From NCBI RefSeq assembly GCF_008364795.1, contig NZ_VTTM01000016.1, positions 1 through 64,000 on the forward strand: a DNA stretch of 64,000 bases. The letters run 5' to 3'. This document shows, in pieces, positions 1-7,413 of this stretch. The DNA comes from Azospirillum oryzae (GTDB lineage Bacteria > Pseudomonadota > Alphaproteobacteria > Azospirillales > Azospirillaceae). The translations under genes were made by a program, and so were the position numbers. The notes beneath the pieces were generated by a model. The model saw only the letters and a program-made list of their open reading frames with translations, made no database searches and was not told the origin of the DNA. Each line of letters opens with the position of its first letter. Positions within the stretch are counted from its first letter, which is position 1.

Positions 1-16
1 GAGTACTTGGCCCATA

Positions 17-49
17 GTGCATCCCTCCAGTCCTGCACGTAGGATGCAC
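17..49. repeat. Inverted repeat GTGCATCC ... GGATGCAC
   Basis: These are perfect 8-bp arms at 17-24 and 42-49, separated by 17 bases. The right arm runs into the start of the left direct repeat. Such arms could be recombinase-binding sites. The right-hand direct repeat does not show the same arm pair, which weakens that reading. Confidence 0.3.
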
Positions 50-81
50 CATCAAATGCCGGGACTAAACATCTAGGGCGG
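44..81. repeat. Left copy of imperfect direct repeat (candidate attL)
   Basis: It begins ATGCACC, has CTAAACATCTA in its centre and ends GGGCGG. The copy at 47328-47367 has the same three blocks in the same order and spacing, with about 31 of 38 aligned bases identical and two single-base gaps (counted by eye). It overlaps an inverted repeat at 17-49. The position at the far left of the recombinase-rich region suits an attachment site. Confidence 0.45.
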
Positions 82-549
82 CGCCGTCGGCGTCGGACAG
101 TGGGCACCAGGCGCAGGGCCTCAACATCGACGTCGTGGCGGCCGTGGTGGAGATCGAGGCGCCGGCCCGGGCCGGTGCCGGCCAGCTGATCACCGTCGGC
201 ATGCCGGCGAGGTGGCCATTCGCCCCTTTCGCGACAGCGGCCGGCCGCTCCATTAATAGATAGCAGCAGGGCAACGCCTGCCTGGACATCTCAGCGCCGG
301 TACGGCGGTCGACCAGGCTGGGCCAGCCGCTTCGCCATGCCCCACTGCCCCAGCGCAAATGCCGCGGCCGGATCAAGAGCCTCCGGAGGTTTGGCATCTG
401 CTGGGCAGCGCCTGTCGATCATTTCTGGATCCTGGACGGGTGATAGCCGGCGGTTTATGGGGCCTCGCTTTATCTGCCGAGCGAGACTACCGCGCGCATG
501 CTCGCCATGCGCGACAATCTTGCTGTTGGTCTGCGCCGTCAGCTTCGCC
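69..549 (+). other. Gene-poor left margin with a short coding-like remnant
   Basis: From 69 a frame stays open to a TAG at 261-263. It reads like a real protein piece (includes LNIDVVAAVVEIEAPA) and has no start codon near the repeat, so it may be the 3' remnant of a gene cut by the island. I do not recognise the family. From 264 to 549 I see only overlapping short frames on both strands and no supported gene. Confidence 0.2.
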
Positions 550-858
550 TCACGCCATCCGGCAAATACCTTGTTCGATGCAAGCGTTCAACACGATGTC
601 CGACAGAGGTTCATGAAGCTCTTCAGGAAAAGTGATGGTTGACATCCACTTCCCCCCATTATCCCGGTGAAGTGGAGCGGTAACAGAAGTGGCATGCTGC
701 CCGTTCATGATCTCTCTCGACACACGGAGGCCGCGAACCTTGAACTCGATACCATGGATGGTGATAGACACATCAACAAGCGCCAACAATTTTCCGCCGA
801 CTGGTGCCTTGCGCACAGCAATGACTTCAATCGTGACGGGCTCAGTCTCGTTCAGCAC
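550..858 (-). CDS. Hypothetical protein, 102 aa, SpoVG-like pattern
   Basis: This small soluble protein shows alternating beta-strand-like segments: VTIEVIAVRKAP, then LLALVDVSITIHGIEFKVRGLRV, then MSTITFPEELHEPLSDIVLNAC. The order (domain strand, fixed arginine-rich strand, final helix) loosely resembles SpoVG-type nucleic-acid-binding folds, but no diagnostic motif proves it. The first codon is GTG with only a weak upstream purine stretch. No partner gene is coupled to it. It shares the minus strand with the YgiT-like gene at 936-1187, separated by 77 bases. The function is unknown. It is reported because its composition looks coding and no longer competing frame exists here. Confidence 0.45.
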   Translation of the reverse strand: MLNETEPVTIEVIAVRKAPVGGKLLALVDVSITIHGIEFKVRGLRVSREIMNGQHATSVTAPLHRDNGGKWMSTITFPEELHEPLSDIVLNACIEQGICRMA

Positions 859-935
859 CTTCGCAATTCACTCTACTGATAGATCCAACTTCGAAGAGCC
901 GCGGTTCCCGCACCGTCTCAGCTTCCGCAGACCTC

Positions 936-1187
936 TTAGGCCTTCAACTCAGCAAGGCGCTGCAAGACAGCTTCTTCCCGGACGCTTTCTGCGCGGGCAT
1001 CAGTCCAGGCGTCCCCGCAGGCGCCGCACGTGGTGACAGGGACCTGCACATCGACGGTCGCCATCAGGACTTCTCCGGGTCCATAGGGGAAACGGACCGG
1101 CTGCGTTTCCACGCTGTGGACGAGGTTTGCGCTCCCGCACTTCGGGCAGAGCTTGTCGAGGGGTTCCCCGAAGTCCGTGTTCAACAT
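936..1187 (-). CDS. YgiT/MqsA-type zinc-finger protein
   Basis: About 83 aa with two CxxC knuckles: CPKCG near residue 16 and CGACG near residue 56. They are separated by a beta-rich stretch. A helical C-terminus (ARAESVREEAVLQRLAELKA) follows. This is the pattern of YgiT-type zinc-finger proteins related to the N-terminal half of the MqsA antitoxin. Family members often lie next to a small toxin such as a DUF4258 or HEPN protein. No such coupled partner is visible directly beside it; the nearest toxin-like gene is the HEPN protein at 1916, on the opposite strand. The C-terminal HTH of full MqsA is absent. I start at the ATG at 1187; a GTG one codon upstream is possible. Confidence 0.65.
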   Translation of the reverse strand: MLNTDFGEPLDKLCPKCGSANLVHSVETQPVRFPYGPGEVLMATVDVQVPVTTCGACGDAWTDARAESVREEAVLQRLAELKA

Positions 1188-1509
1188 CACTTTCTGTTTT
1201 CCTTAACGAGTATCGAACGCAGGCGGTTTCAGCGACTGACCTACCGGCCCATTATCGCCCACCGGGAGACCCACTCCAAGCTCGTGGAGGAGCTGTCGGT
1301 ATTTTTCAGGCGGCAATGCCCTCCTTTTCGCGACACTCTGATCCGCCTGGATCAGAGTGTCAGCTTTGCCACCGTTTTCGCATTATCGCATAGAAAGATT
1401 TTGCTTCGATGGAAACCCGAACCGTTATGTGCTGCAGTGTAAAACCTTGTTATTTCTCAACCGAAGAGTTATGATCCAAGAAGAGAACAACTTGTTTCCC
1501 TGGTGAGAA
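1188..1509. other. Intergenic region, AT-richer, with a long perfect hairpin
   Basis: This stretch separates the minus-strand YgiT-like gene from the plus-strand 81-aa gene. It is less GC-rich than its surroundings. The only clear structure is the 13-bp inverted repeat at 1332-1361. The frames that cross it show no protein I recognise. It should hold divergent promoters, but I see no convincing -35/-10 pair. Confidence 0.4.
1332..1361. repeat. Perfect 13-bp inverted repeat with 4-nt loop
   Basis: The arms GACACTCTGATCC and GGATCAGAGTGTC enclose GCCT. Neither side is followed by a T-run, so it is not a standard intrinsic terminator. The length and perfection suggest a protein-binding site or recombination site. 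Confidence 0.75.
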
Positions 1510-1755
1510 ATGCGTAAACCGCTGATTGTCCGCATTTACAAAAAACCCGATGGTCTTTTTTACGTAACTGATGGCATTCGCGACTACGGTCCGGGAGGCG
1601 CTTCACCCGAGACTGTATATAAGAACATACCTGAGGGTGCTGAATTGGTGGATGACCCTACAGCGCAAAATGAAAGTCTTCAGCCTACTCCCGAAGATGA
1701 AGGTGTCCCACCGCCCCCACCGCCCCCACCGCCCCCACCGGTCCCAGGTATATAA
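1510..1755 (+). CDS. Small protein with polyproline C-terminus, 81 aa
   Basis: The N-terminal ~45 residues (starting MRKPLIVRIYKKPDGLFYV) look like a small beta-rich domain. The C-terminal tail is acidic and then almost pure proline, encoded by three perfect 9-bp units at 1711-1737. The ATG is preceded by GGTGAGAA. No family is recognised. It lies 160 bases upstream of the HEPN gene on the same strand, so co-transcription is possible. Copy-number change of the 9-bp unit would lengthen or shorten the proline run by three residues without a frameshift. Confidence 0.5.
   Translation: MRKPLIVRIYKKPDGLFYVTDGIRDYGPGGASPETVYKNIPEGAELVDDPTAQNESLQPTPEDEGVPPPPPPPPPPPVPGI
1711..1737 (+). repeat. Three tandem 9-bp repeats, CCGCCCCCA
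   Basis: Three perfect contiguous copies, flanked by partial copies, lie in frame in the 81-aa gene. Each unit encodes three prolines. Confidence 0.85.
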
Positions 1756-1915
1756 GCACCATTCCGCAATCTCGGGGCCGCCGGCATTCTACTGGCGGCC
1801 CTGATCAACTTCAGAATTCAGGGCGGCCAAAAATCACATATTCTGCTCAAGCCCCAGTTTCTCGCGGGTCTGTGCGTATAAGCTATGTGTGTTGGCAATA
1901 ACAGAAGAAAACGCA

Positions 1916-2569
1916 ATGAAAAATTTGATTCAAGCCAATTATGAAGAGCGGCTGAACAGCTATGCTGGGCTGATTCACGGGAACGCGCCACCAGGACTCG
2001 TAGCTAAATTGGCGATATACTCGTCGCTTATCGAAAATTGTTCTAAACGAAGCGATAAACTCTGGGAGATCGAGCCGTTACTCGATCCACTGATCCGATC
2101 GGTCGAGGTTGATCTTCACTTGGCAACAGCCAAGCTGCTTGAGGATCCGCGCCGTAGTGACCGGAGTATTTTCGCGTTTCTCGACTTTTGCATGAAGAAC
2201 CGGTCGCACATTACTTGGAAATCCGGAACTCCGCCAGAAAGCCTTGTGCAACAACAGCTTAATGACCTCGAAGCGAATCGCGGCACAATTGCGGCGATCA
2301 TGGCTCGACGCGACAAGTTTTTCGCGCATCTTGACAAGAAATACTTCGCCAATCCGAAAGGAATTTACACAGACTATCCCCTTGATCAAAGTGCAGTCAT
2401 TAAATTGGTCAATTGCGTTATCAATATTATTTCAGAACATCAAAGTAGTCTGGGTGGTGCGGTTAATTTTCATTTGGGTGAATTTTACGAAATTGGCGTC
2501 GACAACATGATCCGCAACCTTGAAGCAGGGCGTCGAGTGAATTTTCCAAATCAGCTAGACAATTCTTGA
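1916..2569 (+). CDS. HEPN / AbiU2-like protein, 217 aa
   Basis: This all-helical protein has the segment ARRDKFFAHLDKKYF near residue 125. It gives the R-x(4-6)-H motif typical of HEPN ribonucleases, and the surroundings (RDKxxAHxD) match the AbiU2-like HEPN group. HEPN proteins of this kind act in abortive infection or toxin-antitoxin modules by cutting RNA. The family assignment is by motif only. No antitoxin is coupled downstream. I prefer the ATG at 1916 (preceded by GAAGAAAACGCA) over an in-frame start at 1889. The gene is AT-richer than the island backbone, which suggests separate acquisition. Confidence 0.6.
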   Translation: MKNLIQANYEERLNSYAGLIHGNAPPGLVAKLAIYSSLIENCSKRSDKLWEIEPLLDPLIRSVEVDLHLATAKLLEDPRRSDRSIFAFLDFCMKNRSHITWKSGTPPESLVQQQLNDLEANRGTIAAIMARRDKFFAHLDKKYFANPKGIYTDYPLDQSAVIKLVNCVINIISEHQSSLGGAVNFHLGEFYEIGVDNMIRNLEAGRRVNFPNQLDNS

Positions 2570-3039
2570 AAGGTATGGTGCCGCTCACCCGACCGAAATC
2601 CTACAAGAATGCGCTGAGTGGCGGAAATATTTTTGTGTGTCTGGAGGTACGCATCAAAACTCCACCTATTCGCGACAGCGAGGCCGCCGACGTCCAGCCG
2701 GCGGCCTTTGCCGTTTCCGGGGGCATGGATCGACCGTTTCCGTCAACACCGTTGGGGATGCCAACTCGCAGCCACGCCCATGTTCGCGCCGCATTTTCAG
2801 AACCCGGACAACCTGCGCACTTTCCTGTAGTGACCCCGTGCTGGGGATGTGAAACGCGCCAGGGGCGCACAGACGGACGAACGTTCGAGTACTGTTCGCT
2901 TTCCAACCACCAAATACGATTCTGCTCGCGCGATCCCAGGCCGGGCTCCAACCACGAACTGCGAATAGCCAATTTAGTTGAAGCGGACACTGGGCAGGCA
3001 AAACAGAGTTTGGCGGACGGGACCGACGTTGGTTGCTTT
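2570..3039. other. 470-bp region without a supported gene
   Basis: Long frames cross this stretch on both strands, but none has a recognisable domain or a ribosome site. The plus frame that runs through the recombinase-helper gene is an antisense shadow. It separates the HEPN gene from the end of the recombinase operon, and may hold decayed sequence from an earlier insertion. Confidence 0.35.
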
Positions 3040-3480
3040 CTATCGGTGGCGCGGCGCCTTCATCGGCACCACCTTGTTCCCGGCGACTGCGGCGACCTCG
3101 GCGCGAAGGTTCGCAATGGTGGCGTCCTTCTGTTCGACGGCGAGGGACAATGCCTGGATCTGGTTCGCCATGATGCGGATGGTCTCGCGCAGGGCTTGGT
3201 GCGTGGCAGCGGCCTCCTGGGTGCGCTGATCCAGCTCCTCCTTGAGACGCTGGGTCTGTTCGCTGGGGAGCGGCTGGGCGTCGGACTGGCTTCGGGTCCG
3301 AACGGCTTCCTGCCATTCGGTGATTACGTCCTTGGCTCGGGCCGCCGTTGCCCGGGGAATGCCGGCCTCGGTGTAGACGTTGTGCCAGGTGAGCTTTCCG
3401 TCGGTGCGCTGGGACGTGCCGGCCAGCAACTTCGCCATGGCGTCACGGAGGGCGGCTGCGGTCAATGACTTAACGGACAT
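3040..3480 (-). CDS. Small HTH/coiled-coil recombinase helper (TnpC-like), 146 aa
   Basis: The N-terminal ~65 residues read like a DNA-binding domain (WHNVYTEAGIPRATAARAKDVI resembles a helix-turn-helix). Residues ~75-130 form a coiled coil (heptad-rich segment ending in ATIANLRAEVAAVAG). It is the last gene of a four-gene operon and its start overlaps the end of the 701-aa recombinase by 11 bases. In Tn554-type transposons the third gene, tnpC, encodes a small helical accessory protein that influences transposition orientation and frequency. Size, position and architecture match that role here, but sequence homology was not tested. Confidence 0.6.
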   Translation of the reverse strand: MSVKSLTAAALRDAMAKLLAGTSQRTDGKLTWHNVYTEAGIPRATAARAKDVITEWQEAVRTRSQSDAQPLPSEQTQRLKEELDQRTQEAAATHQALRETIRIMANQIQALSLAVEQKDATIANLRAEVAAVAGNKVVPMKAPRHR

Positions 3481-5575
3481 TGGCGGCCTCCGTGATGACG
3501 TTGACGACCGCTTGGCATTCGTCTGCCTTGGCCTTCAGGATGTCGTGCTGAATCGGAGAGATGCGGTTTCGGCGGCTGAGTTGGAGGGTGTCGTCCAGGG
3601 TGTGCTTCCACACGGGCAGGTGCTTCTTCGCCCAACATGCGCTGGCACAATGAGGGTCGCAGATGCCGGCGACGGGTTCCCGCCGCTCCGCGGTGCGAAG
3701 GTGACGCAGGCAACGGGCCTCCTCGGGGGTGAAGAAGCAGTCGGCGAGGAGACCGGGGAAGAGGCGGACCCGAAGGTGGTGGAGCATCTTGTCGCGGCGC
3801 GCCTTGTCCACGACCTTGCCGGGGAAGTCCCCGAGGGTGGCGCGGATGTCGTCGAATTCGGCGCCGATCTGGTCGGCCATCGGACCGGCGACACGAACCC
3901 CGCGCTTGTGGTCCTCGTACATCTCGACGATGTCGCTCTGGCGTGCGAGTGCGCGTTCCGCTTCGACCTCGGCGCGGAAGCCGCTGGCCGAGTTGCCGGC
4001 GTAACCCTCGAAAATGACTTCGCAGGTATGCCCGTACTGGATCATGCCCCCGACGACACCAAACGGCCGATTGGCAATGTGCCACGCCACAGTGCGGCGG
4101 AATTGCCGGGTGTTGAACAGCCACGGCTCACCGTCGGGCCGAGCTGGGATGGCTGGAATGCCCATGTCGATCAGTCGGGGCTGAAGCGTGGCGTTGATAT
4201 GGTCGCGGAAGTCGTTAACTCGCCCAGCGGCGCGGGACTTGATGGCGAAATCAGTCTTCCGATTGTGAAGATTCACAAACAGCAGGTCGCTGCCAGTCTC
4301 TTGGCGGAAATCAGCGGTCAACTCTTCAAGGACCGCGATCGCGCGCGCAACCGATTCAATGACAACCCATTGACGTTTCTCGCCGGACAGGTCGGACCCC
4401 TTGAAGGTTGTGCCGTGCAGGTGATGACGAATGACCGCTCCCTGCGCATCGCGAACTGGCCTGCAGCAGCCAACACGAAGGTCCTGCACTTCACTGTCGC
4501 GCATGCCTGAGAGATAGGCACAGACAATGTAGCAGGCCGTGATCAGATGACGGCATTCGACTTTGATCGAGTGCATGTCGAACGGGACATGCCAAGGTGA
4601 GGAAGCGCCGGGCGGAACCGCCGGGGATGCACCCAAGCCTCCCACAGCCAGTCCGAGTTCACGCACTGCGTCGTCAATAATGTCGCGGTTGGTCTTCACA
4701 GACGCCATCGTGATGCCTGTCGCAGCGGCGACGAGGCTCCAGCTAAGGGTAAGGCACCCTCGGCGAGGGAAGGCAGGGAGTGGTCGACGATCCTGGCGCT
4801 GCAGATCAAGCCATTCCTGAAGCCGGCGCCGAGCCCCTCCTTTTCCAGGGTGCGGCCGACGCTTCGTCGATTCCTGTGTGACGGAGGCGAACTCCTGTTG
4901 CGCTGAAATGACGTCCGGAGCGAAGTGATTTATGTAGACCAACGCCCACCGAAGCAGTGGCCCCATGATGGGCTCCGGAATGCGCTCCGTCAGGTTCTCC
5001 TCAGGGTGCTCGTAGCCGACCAAGTCCAGTAGGGATTTGCCGTTCCAGGGAAGGAAGGTGACCGCGTCATAGCTCAACCAGTCGCGCGCCTCGTATAGCG
5101 CGTAGAAAATGGTCAAGACATAAGCTTGGTATTTTGGGGTTGTTTTGGCGCCAGACAGAAGCCGCTGAAAAGAGTTCAGGTCGTCTTGTGTAAGATCCGC
5201 AAGGCGATGAATAGCCCTCTGGTCCATAAAATCATAGACGCGCCGGATGTGCTCAAGGAGGAATGAAGCGCTCCCCGCACTGATCAACTTTGGGCGCCGT
5301 GACCGCCGGGATGTAGGAAGGAGGCGATTCAGACGCTGCATGATCAACTCTTTCGCCGTGAGGCGACGCAGAGGGTCGGCGATGCTGGAGAAGTCGCAAC
5401 GGCTGCCAAAGGCGGGAGCGTTGTTGCGGAACACGATACAGCGCAGATTCCAGACGTCGTCACCGAAGAGGGGCACTGGCCCGTTGACCGTGCGCCCCTG
5501 AACCACTGGGGCATCAGTTGCCCAATGCAGGGACGCGACGTTGGTTTGAAGAACGGCAGGTTTCATGGGGATCAC
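3470..5575 (-). CDS. Tyrosine recombinase, third of trio, 701 aa
   Basis: This long integrase-type protein has a C-terminal catalytic domain in which a first arginine (SGMRDSEV), an RQFRRT box in place of HxxR, a YGH histidine and a following tyrosine (FEGYAG) can be picked out. The first histidine of the usual HxxR is replaced by arginine. After the catalytic part, a cysteine-rich stretch (CDPHCASACW) suggests zinc binding. The start overlaps the end of the 613-aa recombinase by 4 bases (ATGA), so translation is coupled. It is much longer than classic integrases (300-450 aa). It is likely to work as a complex with its two neighbours, as TnpA and TnpB do in Tn554; this is inference. Confidence 0.75.
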   Translation of the reverse strand: MIPMKPAVLQTNVASLHWATDAPVVQGRTVNGPVPLFGDDVWNLRCIVFRNNAPAFGSRCDFSSIADPLRRLTAKELIMQRLNRLLPTSRRSRRPKLISAGSASFLLEHIRRVYDFMDQRAIHRLADLTQDDLNSFQRLLSGAKTTPKYQAYVLTIFYALYEARDWLSYDAVTFLPWNGKSLLDLVGYEHPEENLTERIPEPIMGPLLRWALVYINHFAPDVISAQQEFASVTQESTKRRPHPGKGGARRRLQEWLDLQRQDRRPLPAFPRRGCLTLSWSLVAAATGITMASVKTNRDIIDDAVRELGLAVGGLGASPAVPPGASSPWHVPFDMHSIKVECRHLITACYIVCAYLSGMRDSEVQDLRVGCCRPVRDAQGAVIRHHLHGTTFKGSDLSGEKRQWVVIESVARAIAVLEELTADFRQETGSDLLFVNLHNRKTDFAIKSRAAGRVNDFRDHINATLQPRLIDMGIPAIPARPDGEPWLFNTRQFRRTVAWHIANRPFGVVGGMIQYGHTCEVIFEGYAGNSASGFRAEVEAERALARQSDIVEMYEDHKRGVRVAGPMADQIGAEFDDIRATLGDFPGKVVDKARRDKMLHHLRVRLFPGLLADCFFTPEEARCLRHLRTAERREPVAGICDPHCASACWAKKHLPVWKHTLDDTLQLSRRNRISPIQHDILKAKADECQAVVNVITEAANVR

Positions 5576-7413
5576 GGGGCCATGGTAAGTTCAGCGGGCA
5601 ACCAGACAAGGTGTGTGTCAGACTCTGCGATGGCCTTGGCCACTACGATGTCGTGGGTGGGGAAGCGAGGCAGGATCTGCTCCGTAATGCGGAGGTAGGC
5701 ACGCCCGAACCTTTCAGTCCACGCGGCGAGATTCATCTGTTGCCGTTTGCCCAGCATGTGGTCGAGAAAGGCGAGGAGGGCCGGCAACTTGGAAGCCGTG
5801 ATGACGGCGTTGCCACATTCCAGGCATCCCCATACGGGTGTTGGGCAGGGTTTGCCTTGGGCGCCGTGGGGAGAATGGTCAAAACCGAGACACCCCGCAA
5901 GCCAGACATCAGTCTCACCGCGGGCGACGGACTCCATCGCTGTGGCGTCTTTCCCGACGTCATCTGCGACTTGCCGCGGATTGGCCTGGAGACGCTGTTC
6001 AGAGACGCCGTCCAGGATAACGGGGGCGAATGCGGCGTCGTAAGCGGCCGTCAGGCCTGCTTCAATGGTCGCCTCGTGAAGCGGACGCATCGACGGAATG
6101 TCTGCGTAGTTCGTTGCCGCGACTGAGCGGGTATGGTCATCAGCGAAGTCAGCAAGATGTCCGTTGACCTTGCGGTAGCGCTCGCTCTTGTGAGTCTTCC
6201 GAAGGCGTTGGAGAATGATGTAGGGGAGACGTGCTCCGTCGTCTCCGACGATGGCGTGCCGTTCACAGAAGCGGCGGAGTGCAGAACACTTCGTCGGGCC
6301 CGCGGCCCAAACAATGAGGCGGCCAATTTCGCCCTTGTTGTACCCGATGAATAGCCATCCACGGACATCGTCGTCAGCCAGTTGGCGCGACCGTTGTGTG
6401 AGGCGCTGCACGACGAGGACAAGCCATCCTGGAGACATGGGCGCATCACAGCGAACCCGCTTCGTCATCTCAGTGTCGCGGCCGGCACGGCGTTTCACGT
6501 AGCAGAGATCAGCGTAGCCGTTTCCCTCATTGCGAAGACAATCTGCGCCCAGAGAGCGCACGCACTCGATGGGAAGACCTGTGGATAAAGACAAAAGAAC
6601 AGTGAATGCGAGAACATCGTCGATATCGAGATGAGCCTGTAGGATCAGTTCCAAGCAGGTGAACCCCGTATGGACTTTGACTTTGCTCACGAGAGGATGC
6701 TGCGCCCGTACGAGACCGCGATTGGCAAAGTGCCACACGATGTTGTCCGCGTTGGTCCAACCATTCACGTCCGGATTGCAGCCACGGGCAGTGCGGGCCT
6801 CCCCATCAACGGTGATGCGCGCAACAACACGTTCAATGTCACGAGCCGATGCTTCACGGAGCTGGGCCGCAACATACGGCGAGTAGCCGTCGATAGGGGT
6901 GGACTTTCCCTTCCCGTGACGGGAAACGTAGGCTAGGCGCGGCTTGATGTGATCCCCGATGTGACCGTGGCGATGGGCAATTTCCAGGAACTGGCGAAAC
7001 GCCTGCATCCGCACCCACGACATACGTGATGCGGAGCCAAACCGCGTATGCAGATAGTCGTCGAACGCATCAACGTCGTCAGTCACGATGGCGCCCAGGG
7101 TCGTCAGGGCTGGGTCGCGGGCATAGCACGCGCCAAGAAAATCTGCAAAGCGGGCAAGCGACTGGGTAATCTGACTAACAGAGCCTGGCGAGCGCAAGGA
7201 TCCTCCTGGCTGAGTTTCCTCCCACAGGATCGTTGCCGCCGCTGCCGCAATGGCTGGAAGTGGGTAGCTGGTAAGATCGATGGGCGCCGATCGCCCGCCG
7301 CTGAAAACGGCTTTGAAGCGCACCCCAGCGACGGTCGGCCTGGGCTGGGGCGGCGCGTCGTCAACTGCAGCGAAGGAGACGCGCCTGTTGTGGAGCGAGA
7401 CCTTGGCCATCAA
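5572..7413 (-). CDS. Tyrosine recombinase, second of trio, 613 aa
   Basis: An integrase fold is recognisable from the LSTGLPIECVRSLGADCL helix, an LQRLRKTHKSERY box and a final HTRSVAATNYADI segment that carries the histidine and catalytic tyrosine. The position of the first catalytic arginine (normally TGLR) is proline (TGLP). The protein may therefore be catalytically impaired or supply only part of the active complex. A C-terminal CPTPVWGCLECGNAVI stretch has the spacing of a zinc knuckle. The gene is ATGA-coupled to both neighbours. Length and place correspond to TnpB of Tn554-type elements. Confidence 0.75.
   Translation of the reverse strand: MMAKVSLHNRRVSFAAVDDAPPQPRPTVAGVRFKAVFSGGRSAPIDLTSYPLPAIAAAAATILWEETQPGGSLRSPGSVSQITQSLARFADFLGACYARDPALTTLGAIVTDDVDAFDDYLHTRFGSASRMSWVRMQAFRQFLEIAHRHGHIGDHIKPRLAYVSRHGKGKSTPIDGYSPYVAAQLREASARDIERVVARITVDGEARTARGCNPDVNGWTNADNIVWHFANRGLVRAQHPLVSKVKVHTGFTCLELILQAHLDIDDVLAFTVLLSLSTGLPIECVRSLGADCLRNEGNGYADLCYVKRRAGRDTEMTKRVRCDAPMSPGWLVLVVQRLTQRSRQLADDDVRGWLFIGYNKGEIGRLIVWAAGPTKCSALRRFCERHAIVGDDGARLPYIILQRLRKTHKSERYRKVNGHLADFADDHTRSVAATNYADIPSMRPLHEATIEAGLTAAYDAAFAPVILDGVSEQRLQANPRQVADDVGKDATAMESVARGETDVWLAGCLGFDHSPHGAQGKPCPTPVWGCLECGNAVITASKLPALLAFLDHMLGKRQQMNLAAWTERFGRAYLRITEQILPRFPTHDIVVAKAIAESDTHLVWLPAELTMAP

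Noticed and set aside
65..397. Minus-strand 110-codon frame at the left edge
   Set aside because: Arginine-rich, no motif; the plus frame to 263 looks more like coding sequence.
2566..3468. Plus-strand frame of 300 codons
   Set aside because: Its second half is antisense to the recombinase helper and its first half shows no domain or ribosome site.
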